Under the pieces are notes generated by a model. That model made no database searches and had not been told where the DNA came from. It saw nothing but the letters and a program-made list of their open reading frames with translations. Below, one piece after another: positions 21,701-32,323 of a stretch of DNA of 64,000 nucleotides. The DNA is from Edaphochlamys debaryana. Its lineage: Eukaryota > Chlorophyta > Chlorophyceae > Chlamydomonadales. The DNA lies in contig JAEHOE010000065.1 in NCBI GenBank assembly GCA_016858145.1, positions 591,331 to 655,330 on the forward strand, read 5' to 3'. How positions within the stretch are numbered: position 1 is the first letter of the stretch; the number at the start of each line of letters is the position of its first letter. A program made the translations under genes and the position numbers.

Positions 21701-24700
21701 GTGTGTGGGGGAGAGAGGGTGGTGGGAGGACGCGTCGACGGCGGACGTGCCGCGCAATGTGCAAGGGGCTGGCAGAGCCTGCAGGTGGGGGGGGGGACCC
21801 CGTGGGGTGGGAAAGGACCCGTGGCGGGGGATGCTGAGGGGAGTTTTCTTGGAGTATCGGAGAGCGAGGAGAGAGACGGAGCGGCAGCCAGCGAGACCGT
21901 GGCGTACCGGTGGAGAAGGAGGGAGGGAGGGCGGAGAGGAGGGAGGGCGGCAGGGGGTAAAGCGCATCCCCCGGGGCACAAGCCGCAAGCCCTCGGCCTC
22001 TGGAAATCTCCCCTCCCCCCGCCTCCCCCTCCCGCACCTCCCCCTCCCCCCCCCATGCAAGGTTTCCCTGGCGTCGGCACAACCCCGTGCAGCAACAAAC
22101 ACACCCCCACCCCCACCCCCCCAGGAGCTCAAGTGGGACCTGAACGCGTGGCGCTCCGAGGAGAAGTCCAAGCTGGCCTCGGGCGCCACCAAGGCGCTGC
22201 TGGCGGACAGCCTGGAGGCGGGGTTTGAGGCGCTGGAGGCGGACGGGGGCGCGGGCTGGGGGCTGCTGACGGCCATGATGGCGTACACGCCCACGGACAG
22301 GTGGGGGGGGGGAGGAGGGAGGAGGGAGGAGCGTGTGTGTTTAGGGCAAGGCGTCGGGTGCGTGGGGGGGGGTGCCGAGCACGCTTGCCGCGGCCGCGGC
22401 CGTGGCATTGGCCTCCCCTCCCTCTTCCCCAACCACCTCTCGCCCATCCCCTGCCCTCCCTCTCCCTCCCCCCCAGGCCCTCTGCCGCCGAGGCCCTGGC
22501 CCACCCCTTCCTCTCCTCCGCCCCCGGCCGCACCTCGGAGCTGCAGAAGTCACTGGCCGGCTCCGTGTCCGGCACCCTCTCGACCGCCGCCGCCGCCACC
22601 ACCACCGCCCTCTCCTCCACCGCCAAGACCATTGGCCGCGCCGCCGCCCTGGCGTCCATGGTGGGGTGGGGCGGGGCCTGGGGTGGGGCGGGGCCTGGGG
22701 TGGGGCCTGGGGTTGGCCCGGATGGAATCCTCCCCCTCTTGCCTGTCCGTGGTCCCCCCGCCAACACACACCCTCTCCCTCCCCCCCTGACAGGAGGAGG
22801 CCATCGTCAAGTCCAACCAGGGCGCCCTCACGGAGGCACAGCTCATGGAGGTGGGGGGGGGGGAGATAGAGATCTTTGGCGAAGTGGGAACCGGGGAGGA
22901 GGAGAAGTTGTGGGCGGCAGCCGGCGAGCCCGGGGCTTCCTGCCGGCGCAGGCGGCGAGCGAGTCCCGCGCAACGAACTCGGAGGGCGAAGGAGCGCCGC
23001 AGCGCATCCCACTACCGTGCCTAACCGCCTTCATCCCCTCTTCCCCCCCCCCCCCCGCCTCCCCCGCCAACCTGCTCTTTAATCTTCGGTTTCCTTCCTT
23101 CGCTCAACCCCGCCCCCGCCCCCGCCCCCCCTCCCCCCCCCCTCAGGAGCTGGGCATCACCGAGGCCGCCCCCGTGGCCCCCCGCGAGGGCTCCCAGACC
23201 ATCGCCTGGTGGCAGGAGCGGCAGAGCGACCTCAAGAGCCGCCTGGTGGAGCGGCGGCAGAAGCTGACGGACACGGTGGGGGGGGCGGGGGAGGGGATGG
23301 ACGGGAGGCTGGGGTGAAAGGGTCGGGAGATGAGGGGAGAGCAGAAGGGGAAGGGGGAGGATCAAGAGCTGTCCGGGACGGGACTGGAGGGGGGAGGGCA
23401 GTCTCTCTGGCTTCGTTGCGGGCTCGCCGTTGCGGTCGAGGGGTCCCACCCCAAACCGCTGGCCCCGCCCCCCCTAAACGCCGTCATGCCTTTCTCTCAC
23501 GCCGTCAGCCTGACCCCTCCGGGCGCCCCCAGGTGGACGACGCGCTCAGCTCCATCAGCGGAGCCAAGCCAGCACCCAAGGCCCGGGGGGGCGCGCCCCC
23601 GCCGGCGGCGGCGGCGGCGGCCGCCGCGGCGGCGGCTGCCAAGGCGGCGGCGGCCAAGGGGGGCGTCAAGGTGGGGGAGGGCTGCAGGGGCGGGGCGGGG
23701 CCGGGCTCTGGCGGGAGGGATGCAGGGGGCGAGGGGGACAGGCGGGAGGGATGCAGGGGGCGAGGGGTCGCCGGGCGGCGGGTGAACGTCGGGCGGTGGC
23801 TGGGGCGGGGTTGATGTGTGATGCAGGGGGGCCAATGCAGCACCAGCTGACCGCTTCCGCCCTCCACCGCGCCCCCCCTTCCCCTCAGATCCCCAACGCC
23901 CTGGCTGCCAAGCCCGCCCTCAAGGCCAAGACCCCCGTGCCCAAGCCCGCGCCCAAGGCCCCCGCCAGGGCCCCCGCCCCGGCGGTCAACGGCAACGGCA
24001 AGGTGAGGGGAGGGGCGGATGAGGGTCTGGCGGCTGGGAAGGGGGGGCTGGCGGGGGGCCGGTCCGCAACCCCATCTGCATCTGACCTCTGCGCGCACCC
24101 ATGACCTCACCAGTCACCGCCCACAACCGCCCAACCGCCAACTGCCACAGGCGGCCGCCAACGGTAACGGCAACGGTAACGGCAGCGGCAGCGCCAAGGG
24201 CGGCCTGGCGGCAGCGCTGGGCATGTTTGGGCTGGGCAAGGGAGCGGTGCTCGCCAACGGCAACGGCAAGGTGCGGCCGGTGGGCTGGGGGGGGGGGGAC
24301 TAGGGAGGCAAGGTGCAGCCGAGGGGCTGGGGGGGGGGGACTACGGAGGGAAGGTGCGGCCGAGGGGCTGGGGGGGGGGGACTACTGAGGGAAGGTGCGG
24401 CCGAGGGGCTGGTGGGGGGGGGGGACTAGGGAGGCAAGGGGCGGCCGCGGTCTCGTGAAGTGGTATGTGTGTTTAGATGTGTGTGGTCAGGGCTGCTCGT
24501 GCAAGTCAGGGAAACGTGGGCGCGTGTGTGTGTGCTGACCCTGATTGTATAGTTATACTTGTATAGGCGCGCGCGTGTGTGTGTGTCGGGTCCTGGGTCT
24601 AGGGGCCAGGGGCCTGCTGCGTGCCGATGGGCCGGGCGCTGCGGTCGGGATGGGGGGGCAGGCGTGAGGGGGTTGCAAGGCAGCCGGGGCGGGCAAGGGC

Positions 24701-24881
24701 TTCTCGGGGCAGCCCTCGAGCCTCAACCTCCCAACGGCCAACCGCCAACCGTCAACCGCAGGCGAACGGCAAGTACGAGGAGGAGGTGGAGGAGGAGGAG
24801 GTGGTCGAGGAGGAGGAGGAGGAGGTGGAGGAGCAGCCCAAGAAGAAGGCCTTCGACCTCATGAACGTCTTCCGCCGGTAG
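15773..24881 (+). CDS. STT7: STT7/STN7-like thylakoid LHCII kinase
   Basis: Ser/Thr kinase that, in this family, phosphorylates LHCII in state transitions when the plastoquinone pool is reduced. Exons: 15773-16008, 16078-16172, 16302-16375, 17279-17386, 18532-18648, 19419-19544, 20026-20167, 20562-20626, 20839-20952, 21223-21333 (or -21456), 21615-21674, 22125-22300, 22477-22660, 22794-22850, 23147-23275, 23533-23670, 23889-24002, 24151-24270, 24762-24881. All phases close; 761 (or 802) residues. Arg/Ser-rich transit-like N-terminus; C67-x4-C72, the lumenal redox cysteine pair of STN7/Stt7; one membrane span (about 95-109); Gly loop G145-x-G-x-x-G150; K170; HRDVKPAN 303-310; DLG 324-326. [19 protein letters not shown] is the STN7 rather than STN8 signature; the APE glutamate is Gln here. 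The tail is Ala/Lys/Asn-Gly-rich, then acidic (Glu run), ending FDLMNVFRR. Confidence 0.92.
17348..17556 (+). repeat. Exon-end/donor duplication after kinase exon 4
   Basis: The exon end CCCATCATCATCAAGAAG|GTGGGG (exon boundary at 17386) recurs in the following intron as TCATCAAGAAGGTGGGG (17436 onward) and as CCCATCATCATCAAGGAGGTGGGG (from about 17538). The third copy also retains the upstream GAGGAGGACGGG motif of the exon. Each copy carries an AG|GT junction and could act as a cryptic donor. Confidence 0.8.
21319..21500 (+). repeat. Exon-end duplication after kinase exon 10; donor lost in first copy
   Basis: GTCACCCTGCTGCAG (21319-21333) should be followed by GT but is followed by 15 G before the first T. 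A second copy, GTCACCCTACTGCAG|GTGGGG (21442-21456), lies exactly 123 bases downstream, in the same frame with no intervening stop. A third, decayed copy (GACACCCTGCTGGATGG) lies near 21490. Using the second donor would insert 41 Gly-rich residues after Q396 of the kinase domain. Confidence 0.8.
24262..24445 (+). repeat. 41-bp minisatellite grown from the exon 18 donor
   Basis: Beginning at the GGCAAG|GTGCGGCC donor of kinase exon 18 (boundary 24270), a unit of about 41 bp is repeated four to five times. Each unit starts AAGGTGCGGCCG or AAGGTGCAGCCG, contains a run of 9-13 G and ends GACTA.GGAGG. Unit starts are near 24268, 24309, 24351 and 24392. The last copy (AAGGGGCGG) has lost the GT. 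Confidence 0.85.
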
Positions 24882-27800
24882 GCGATGGTGGATCCGGATC
24901 CAGATCGCAAAGCTCCGGATCTGGATCAAGAGGAAGCCGCTGGAAGCCACGTGGAGTGAGGCGACGGCGCCAACACCTGGGGCCGTCCGGCCTATAACGT
25001 GTGTATCCACCCCGCCGGCCGTCAACCCCCCGCCGGAACGCACGCTTACAGCCCTGTGCGAGGGGTGCGGCCGGGCGCGGGCCGGCGCGGCTGAACAATG
25101 GCGGGGGCGTGCCCTCACTGCAGGCGCCGGGCTGAAACCCCGCCGCTGCCTGGACCCACTTGGGCCCGCGCCGTGCGGCAGCCGTACAGGGGCTTGTTGC
25201 GCAGGGTGTGCGGGGAGAGGGTTGGGCGAGGAGGAGCGCCGGCTGTGCATGGGCGTGTGGGTTTCTGTCTTCGGGGGGCAGGGAGGTTCGGGTAGTGAGG
25301 TGAGGTAGACACGTTTGCACTGGTTGTCTATTGCAGCGGAGGGAGCGTGAGGGATGAAGATAAGACCGAGTTATGAGCCGCACTCCGCTGCGCGCTACTG
25401 CTACTATTGCTGTGCCGCAGTTGAGTTGAAACTATGAAGTCGAGATGAGTCAAGCCATATGGCAACAAGCTATTGTTTGTCCCCGCGCACACTCCTACAC
25501 CTGTGTGTGTTTTGATGGCTTGCTTTCCGGGGTTGGAAGTGCGCTTGCATTGCCGGCGTGTTTGTATCGGGGAGACGGGGCGCGTGGTCCATTTGCCGTC
25601 GGGACCGTGAAGATTGCAGCTTGCCACATTGAGCCGAGAGTCGCGTGGCGTGCCGTACCATACCGTACCGTGCAGTTGCCGTACCCTAACAGTCCACGTG
25701 TGCACGCACGACAGCGCGCTTGCAAGGGAGAGGCGTGGAGGTCTGGGGGACATGAAGGGGACTCGCTTGCCTTAGCGTTGCGGAGGCGGTTCAGGTGCTT
25801 TGGGAATCGGACGGCTGGAAAGGGGTGCGAGACGGGTTCGAGATCAGCAAGCCGCGTCAAGGGCAAGGGCTCGGCGTCAAGGGTAACCATAATGCTCGGC
25901 GGCAGGTACGGGACATCGAACTGTGTGTTATGTTGGCTGACAATTAGCCGCGGCCAATGCACGACGGGGCGAGAGGCTTCGATACACGTCATGGTGGGGC
26001 CTCACAGAGCAAGAAGGCCCCATTTGCGAGGCCAGGAGTGAGGGCACCGTATGTATAAGGCCGACCAATATCGTGAAGAATCCTTGGAATTCACGCTGGA
26101 GCTTTGCAGTTGTTCTGTGTCTGTGAACGTCCAGGTCTCTGGAACCGTGATCTGATGAGGAGGGAGGTGCGCGGGCTTCTACTACATATGCACAGGTTTT
26201 GACCGAGAGTGAAGGCACGCTACTGGCATATGCCGGGAGCTGCTCTGAAAGCGCCGCACTGTGGTGAGGCTGACACATGCGGTGTGCGAAGGTCCGTGTT
26301 ACACATGTGCCATATGGCCTTGGCGCCTGCGCATTATGCCGGGGCCATGCCCTCGTCCCCTGGTGTGCGCTGCATCACGCTGTGCTGAATGGAACGTGTG
26401 CCCCGGACGTGTCCGCCCGAGTTCTGCGATGCCATCATTAGAAAGTGCAGGAAACGCCTCCAAAGGGGGGGCCACTGTACTTCGTATACTGTAGGGAGGG
26501 GTGGACCAGGAGTGCCACCTGCTTGGCATGCCGCCTGCACACCAACACCCGGGGCCAAGTGACAGACCCTGGGAGCTTCACACTCGAAAGGCGGGCCAGC
26601 GCCCCCGCAGACGCTCCCGCCCCGAGAGAGCGAGAGAGGTTACACAGGCTTAGGCCCGGAGGAGGCCGGCGCGCGACGCCCATCTCGCTCCGGCGCAGAC
26701 CGCCCCCCGCCCCCACCCCTGCCCACCCCAGCGCTGTCCCAGTGTTCCCGCCTGCACCCTGTGGCCCCGTGGGACGGCTGCGCCCCCGCCTGGGCTCACG
26801 TGGCCGTGCGGGACGGCCACACGGGGCCCAGGCACGGGAGCAGCAAGGCCACTTGCTACGGCACCGTCGCGGCTTCGCGGCTCGAGGAAGTCTAGGTGCA
26901 CGTACCGTGGCTGAGCGGTGAGCAGCAGCGCCCCGCGCACAATCCCCTGGGCATGCAGTGCGAGGTGGGCTGGGGGCTGGGGGCACCGCCTGCGTTCTCT
27001 CCCAAAAGCCGTGAGGCGCAGAGCCACCTTGACCAGGGGTTGGGACCGGCGGACCCGGCACGAGCACGAGCATGCGGGCTACCGCGTAGAGTGCCCTGGC
27101 TACACCCCTGGCTGCACCCCTGGCTACACCCCTGAGTACAGGTACACCTGCCTTCCCGGTCGATGCCTCAAGCAGTTTCCCCCACCCCCCCAAAAGCCGT
27201 GCACCCTGCCCGACGTGCTGATGCACCTAAGAGCTGAGCAGCAGGGGGGGGCGGTCCAGGAGGCGGTCTGGGACCAGGATTGCAGCGACCAGGGGCGCCG
27301 GCTGGGGCGGAAGATACGACGGGCATGAACCCCTGGAGGTGAGTGCGGATTGCGCTACAGACCGCATCACCCACCGTCTATGGCCCTGAAAGCATGTGGA
27401 CCCTGGATTGCCTGGATTGCCTGAACCCATTGGTGTTTGGGGATCTCACACATGACTCCATGGGCGTGAATCGCAGGTCCATGCGTGACGCAGGCACACA
27501 CGCACGCACGCACGCCGACACGGGGTAATCCCGGGGGGCTTCGCCGCCCGAAGAGCCTGACGGCGGCGGCTCAGCCCAAAAAGTACCGTGCAAGCAGCTC
27601 AACCCGTATATGTACAACGCATGCCCGCTCGTACCAACCGCCCTCGCTCCTCCCCGCCCCTACCCCCCACCCCTTCCGCCCATCAGTGCCGTACGTGGCC
27701 CCGCTGCTCCGTGTACGCGCGCCGCCCGCCCATACCACCCACCCGTCCTCGCCGCATCCTCCCTGCTTCCTCCCTGCAATGACTATCCCCTGCATCCCCC

Positions 27801-29359
27801 CCCACGCCCACACACACAGAGCCGCACGGCTATTCACCGCGCCTAAGGAATCCCCGGCTCACACGAGCAGCCAGTCACACACGCACACCTCGTCTGCCGC
27901 CCCAATCCGGCTTATCCGGGCCCCTGCCTCCCGGAGAGCCCTGACGGCCTCCATACGGCCGTTGAGGGTGGCCTGGCCATTCTGAGTAAGGGCCCGGGGT
28001 GAGGGAGGGGGGCATGCGGGTAGGTGAGGGGGAGGGGGTGCAGGGGGCGGCCGGGCGGCCAGGACGGGTCCAAGTCAGGGGGAGCAGGGGGCGGACACGG
28101 GGGAGGCACGTCTGTGTACCCGGCGGGACGGTGCGACGGGCCGAAGTGAGAGGTGTGTGGGTGGGGCCTGCTGGCCGGGGAGGGCGGTGTGCGGCTGTGC
28201 GGCTGTGGTGGCGCGTTCCGCTGCTGTGTGCTGGGCTGGGTACCCCTCGACGGGTACGGTAGTACGGTAGTTGGGGCTGGGGGCTACTGGACAAGGAGGT
28301 GTAGTGGGGGCTGGGCGCTGGTGCCACAGTGTGGGTTTGTAACAGGAGTTGCCAAGCAAGCGAGCGCGCGAGGCCACGGCATCCTGCTACCCAATGCATG
28401 GCAGCAATTGAAGCAGGCAGCAAGAAGTGGGGGCGCCGCAAGCACCCGGGATACGGTAACCGTACTGTCCCTCGGCTCCCTCACCTGCGGCCTGCCGTGC
28501 GCACCGTCAAGCAAACCTCCAGGGCATGCGAGTGGCAGCTAACGCACTCTCTTTATTCCTTGTCCTCACCACGGGGACTGCTCCACGGGCCCCGGGACCC
28601 GCCAAGGGCCGTGGCGGGTGACGCCCGCAGGCCGTGTCGAGGCGCGGAAGCACGACACCTGCCGCAGCGTCGTGCTCTCCGCTCAACCCGCAACCCGACC
28701 GGTGATGGCTAACTGGTGACTGAAGCACGCTCTGGTGTGGGTAATTTTGCTTTCCGCGACGGGCCAGTCCAGTCCCGCCCTCCACCGCGACGCGCCCGCG
28801 ACTTCAACCGGAGCGACGGTACGATGCGTTGATGCGGGCCAGACCGAAGTCGGGCCGTGTCTACGTTCGTGTTTCTGCACTTGAAGATACGGTCTATAGC
28901 ATTGTTGCGCGTCACCACGGCTCCACCGTTTGTGCGCGGTCGGGACACAAGGCCGCGCGAGCGGGCCCAACTTGCTCTTTGCCGGCTAACTAGGATAAGG
29001 CTAAATACAGCAGTGCATGATTCGCTAGTGAGCTCCTTCTGGCCTGTGGCTCGCGCTAGAGAAGACCGCTCGTGCACAGCATTGCCTGCGACCTCAGCCG
29101 AGCCAAGCTGGAGAGCGACATGGAGAGGAACGCAAGTCGCTGACTGAGCTTGCAGCCCTAAGTTGGTCGCCGGGGTTTCTGACCCCGAGCAAGTGCTGCA
29201 CCGGTCGCTAAACAGCCTCTGGCCTTCGCGGAGACGAACGCCCACAGACGTTAGCTTTCCGCTTGGCCAGCAGGGCTTGAGTTGCAGCGCAGCGCAGTTG
29301 ACTGGAGGAGGACCTTTCTCCACAGCTGGGCAGTGCTTGGAGGGGACGATAACAGCACT
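24882..29359. other. Long stretch without a supported gene
   Basis: This interval should include the kinase 3' UTR at its left and the RWP-RK promoter and 5' UTR at its right. Several long frames exist (for example minus strand 27027-26650) but they lack an ATG, have no recognisable domain and cannot be chained with consistent splice phases. A copy of the dispersed repeat is at 27842-27872, next to CACACACACA and CCGCCCATACC-type C-rich sequence. CAC/GCAC runs occur near 27490. No tRNA-like cloverleaf was convincing. Confidence 0.4.
27842..27872 (+). repeat. Dispersed short repeat, copy 2
   Basis: CCTAAGG..TCCCCGGCT followed by ACACGAGCAGCC matches the repeats at 4395 and 7201. It is preceded by CACACACACA about 25 bases upstream, and by CCGCGCC immediately before, as in copy 1. 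Confidence 0.5.
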
Positions 29360-32292
29360 ATGGTCAAGAATAGAGGACGCGAAGGGCCGGGCGGGCGAGC
29401 AGCCCCAAAGAGACGAGGTGGAGACGACAGTGATGCCTCTGACGACGGGGGCTTTGGCGGGGGGACCGAGTCAGGCGACGACATCGGTCCTGGAGGAGGC
29501 GGCAGCGGAGCTCCGGACCTCTCTCTGGACGCTCTGCGCAAGGTGCGCGTTGAGGGACTCAACACATGCGCGGCCTTGATTTCGACACTGCTCGTCGCTG
29601 CCGAGGAGCAAGCAGTTCAGGGCCTCAATATATACAGCTCTGCGTACCATGAAGGCTCTGATTCCCCGGTTAGCCGGCGCCAACCGGAGCCTCCCGCGCT
29701 TGCGAACGAAGCCTCGACTGCGCGTGCGGACGCGTGCGGACGACGGGAGAAACCGCCCCGCGCCCACGCCCGTAGTCTGTGCTCGGCCTCGGCCCTCACG
29801 TGGCAGCCCACGACTGCTTTCAGCGCCACCTGCCAGGCTTCCCCCTGACCCTTCCCCCCCCCCCCTCCCCCGGCCAGGTCTTCCACCTCCCCTGTGTGGA
29901 CGCCGCGGGTGCCCTTGGCGTGGCCCACTCAAAGCTCAAGCGGCGCTGCCACAAGCTGAAGATCTCGCGCTGGCCTCAGCGCAAGCTGGCCTCGCTGGTG
30001 TTCCTTCGGGACGCGCTGCCGCACGACCCCCGCCTGTCGGACCAGCAGCGAGAGGTGAGGCGCGGGGGTTATGGCACCGAGGTCCGGAGGCCGGGGCCGC
30101 AGGAGGGTCGAGCGTTCGGGGACTGGGAAGCCTGGTTGCGTGGCGTTCAGTGGGAGGCGACTGGAGGGGTGGGCACGGAGGACACCGCACTCTGTGGCCG
30201 GAGAGGAGACGTGTTTGTGTGTGTTGGGGGGGGGCGGGGGCCGTGCGGCGGTGCAGCGCTGGCCACTGTGCATCGGGCGGTTTCGCGAAGAGCCGGGGGC
30301 TGCCAGGGCTGCGCTGCCGTGGCTTGAGCAAAGCCGTAAGCGCAGCTAGGGCGGGAGGCAGGAATCCCAGAAGGTCTTAAGGCAAGGCTGGCAGGAGGCC
30401 CCATCCCCTGCGGAGGAACGCAGCAAGCACGCGCGAAGCTGGCCCCAGCCTCTACGACTGTCACATGCATCCCCCCGCCAACCGCCAACTCCCAACCGCT
30501 GACCGCCCCGCAGTACATCGTGGCCAAGATCGACGAGGAGTACGCCCGGGTGATGCACGACCCCAACCACCCCCTGGACAAGGAGCTGGAGCAGCTGCGC
30601 AAGTGAGGGAGGGGGGGGGGCTTGGAGGGGGGGGCTTTGGGGTGGGGAGAGGGCTTGGAGGGGTTGCGCCGAGAGGTGGGGTGTGGAAGGGGCAGGTGGT
30701 GGGCGGGGAGAGGGAGGGGGAGAGATGAGGGCCGGGGCCGGTGTCGGGGCAGTGCGGCGTGAGGTGGAGCAGGCGTGTAACCGCACAACTGCAGCGCGAG
30801 CTCCGCCCCTTGGCGCTGACCACCGCCTTCACTCACCGCCCCCCTCCACCCCCCTTCCCCGTCCCCTGCCCCCCCCCAGGTCCAACTACAAGCTCAACTA
30901 CAACCGCAAGCTCAAGAACCAGTCCACCACCGGCAAGCGCAGCGGAGGCGACCGGGGCGACCGCGGCGGTGGAGGCGACGGCGGCGACCGGCCCTGGCGC
31001 GCACCGGGCAAGGCGGGCGCCCGCGGCGGCGGCGGCGGCAGCAGCGCTCGGGAGGAGAGCCCCATGGGCGACCAGCACTGGGGCGGCCTGCCGCCCATTG
31101 GCGGCATGGCGGGTATGGGCGGGGGCCTAGACGCCATGGGGATGGGCATGGGGATGGGCATGGGCATGGGCGGGGGGGGGCCCATGGCGGCCGTCTCGGC
31201 GCCCGTGGCCATCGGTCCGCGCGCGGGTGGCGCGCCGACGCCGTTCCAACCGCCGCTGCTGGCGGCGCTCAACTACGGCAACGCCACGCCATCTGGGTCG
31301 GGCCCGGAGTCGGGCCCTGGGCAGCAGCCCGTGGACTCGACCGCGTGGGACAGTACGGCAGATGATGACATGGGCGGGCCGTACGGCGATCCCATGGCGG
31401 GCGGCGGCGGGAATGGCGGCGGCGGCGGCGCGCCCGGCAGCCCGCGCTCTATCCTGCAGCGGCGCATGCAGGCGCAGCTGGGCGGCGGCGGCGGCGGCCT
31501 GGGCGGCGCCGGGCGGCGCTCGTCCCTTGAGCGAATGGCCCTTCTGTCGGTGGTTTCGGAGGGCAAGGTCACGAAGCAGAACTCCCGGCGCCAGAGCGGC
31601 AGCGGCAGCGGCAGCGCCACTCCGCGGCCCACGGTCGCCCCGGGCTCGCCCCGGTCGCACCGCCCCGGCTCGGCGGGCCCGCAGTCGCCGCGCCTGCGCC
31701 GCGGCGGCGGCGGCGGCGGCGGCCCAGCGCCCGGCTCGGGCCCGCAGGGGGGCAACGGGGGCCCGGGCGGGCCCGGCCCGGGCCGCGAGGGCCTGCTGGA
31801 CATGCTGTGGCCGCAGCAGGGCCCGGCCCAGGGCGGACAGCAGTATGCGGGCGGGGGTGGCGGGGGTGGCTCGGTCGACCAGTGGGGCCGCCCCCACAGC
31901 CCCGACCCCCACATGGGTCACCAGGGCCACGGGGGTCAGTACGGCGGTGGCGGCGGCGGGTACGGCATGGAGGGCCCGGGCGGCGGCGGCGGCCCGTCCG
32001 GCGGCTACGGCCCGGCGCTGCCCAGCGGCGGCGGCGGTTACCTGCCCGGAACGGTTGGCGGCGGCGGCGGCGGCGGGCCGTTGGACCAGGAGGACCAGGG
32101 GCTCTTGGCGGGCCTGGAGGCGGTGGCGGGCGGTTATAACGCTCGCGCGTCCCTTGGCGCGGACCAACTGTCGGCCGAGGAGCTGGCGCTGCTCGGGATT
32201 CACGGCGCGGATCGCGATCTGCTGCTGGACGCGGGCCAAGATTCCAGCCTGGATCCCCTGATGGATCTGCTCCTGCTGGGCGATGCCCTGGG

Positions 32293-32323
<31 letters not shown>

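Noticed and set aside
15773..24881. Assignment of the kinase to STN8/Stl1 rather than STN7/Stt7
   Set aside because: The C-x4-C pair at 67/72, [12 protein letters not shown] and MSTQT signatures fit STN7/Stt7 better.
25820..25850. GGGTTCGAGATC as a tRNA T-arm
   Set aside because: No 5-bp T stem, anticodon arm or acceptor stem can be matched around it.
26438..27226. Minus-strand frames of 125-262 codons
   Set aside because: Two frames look partly protein-like, but the 125-codon frame starts at GTG, no ATG-led exon chain could be built and no family was recognised.
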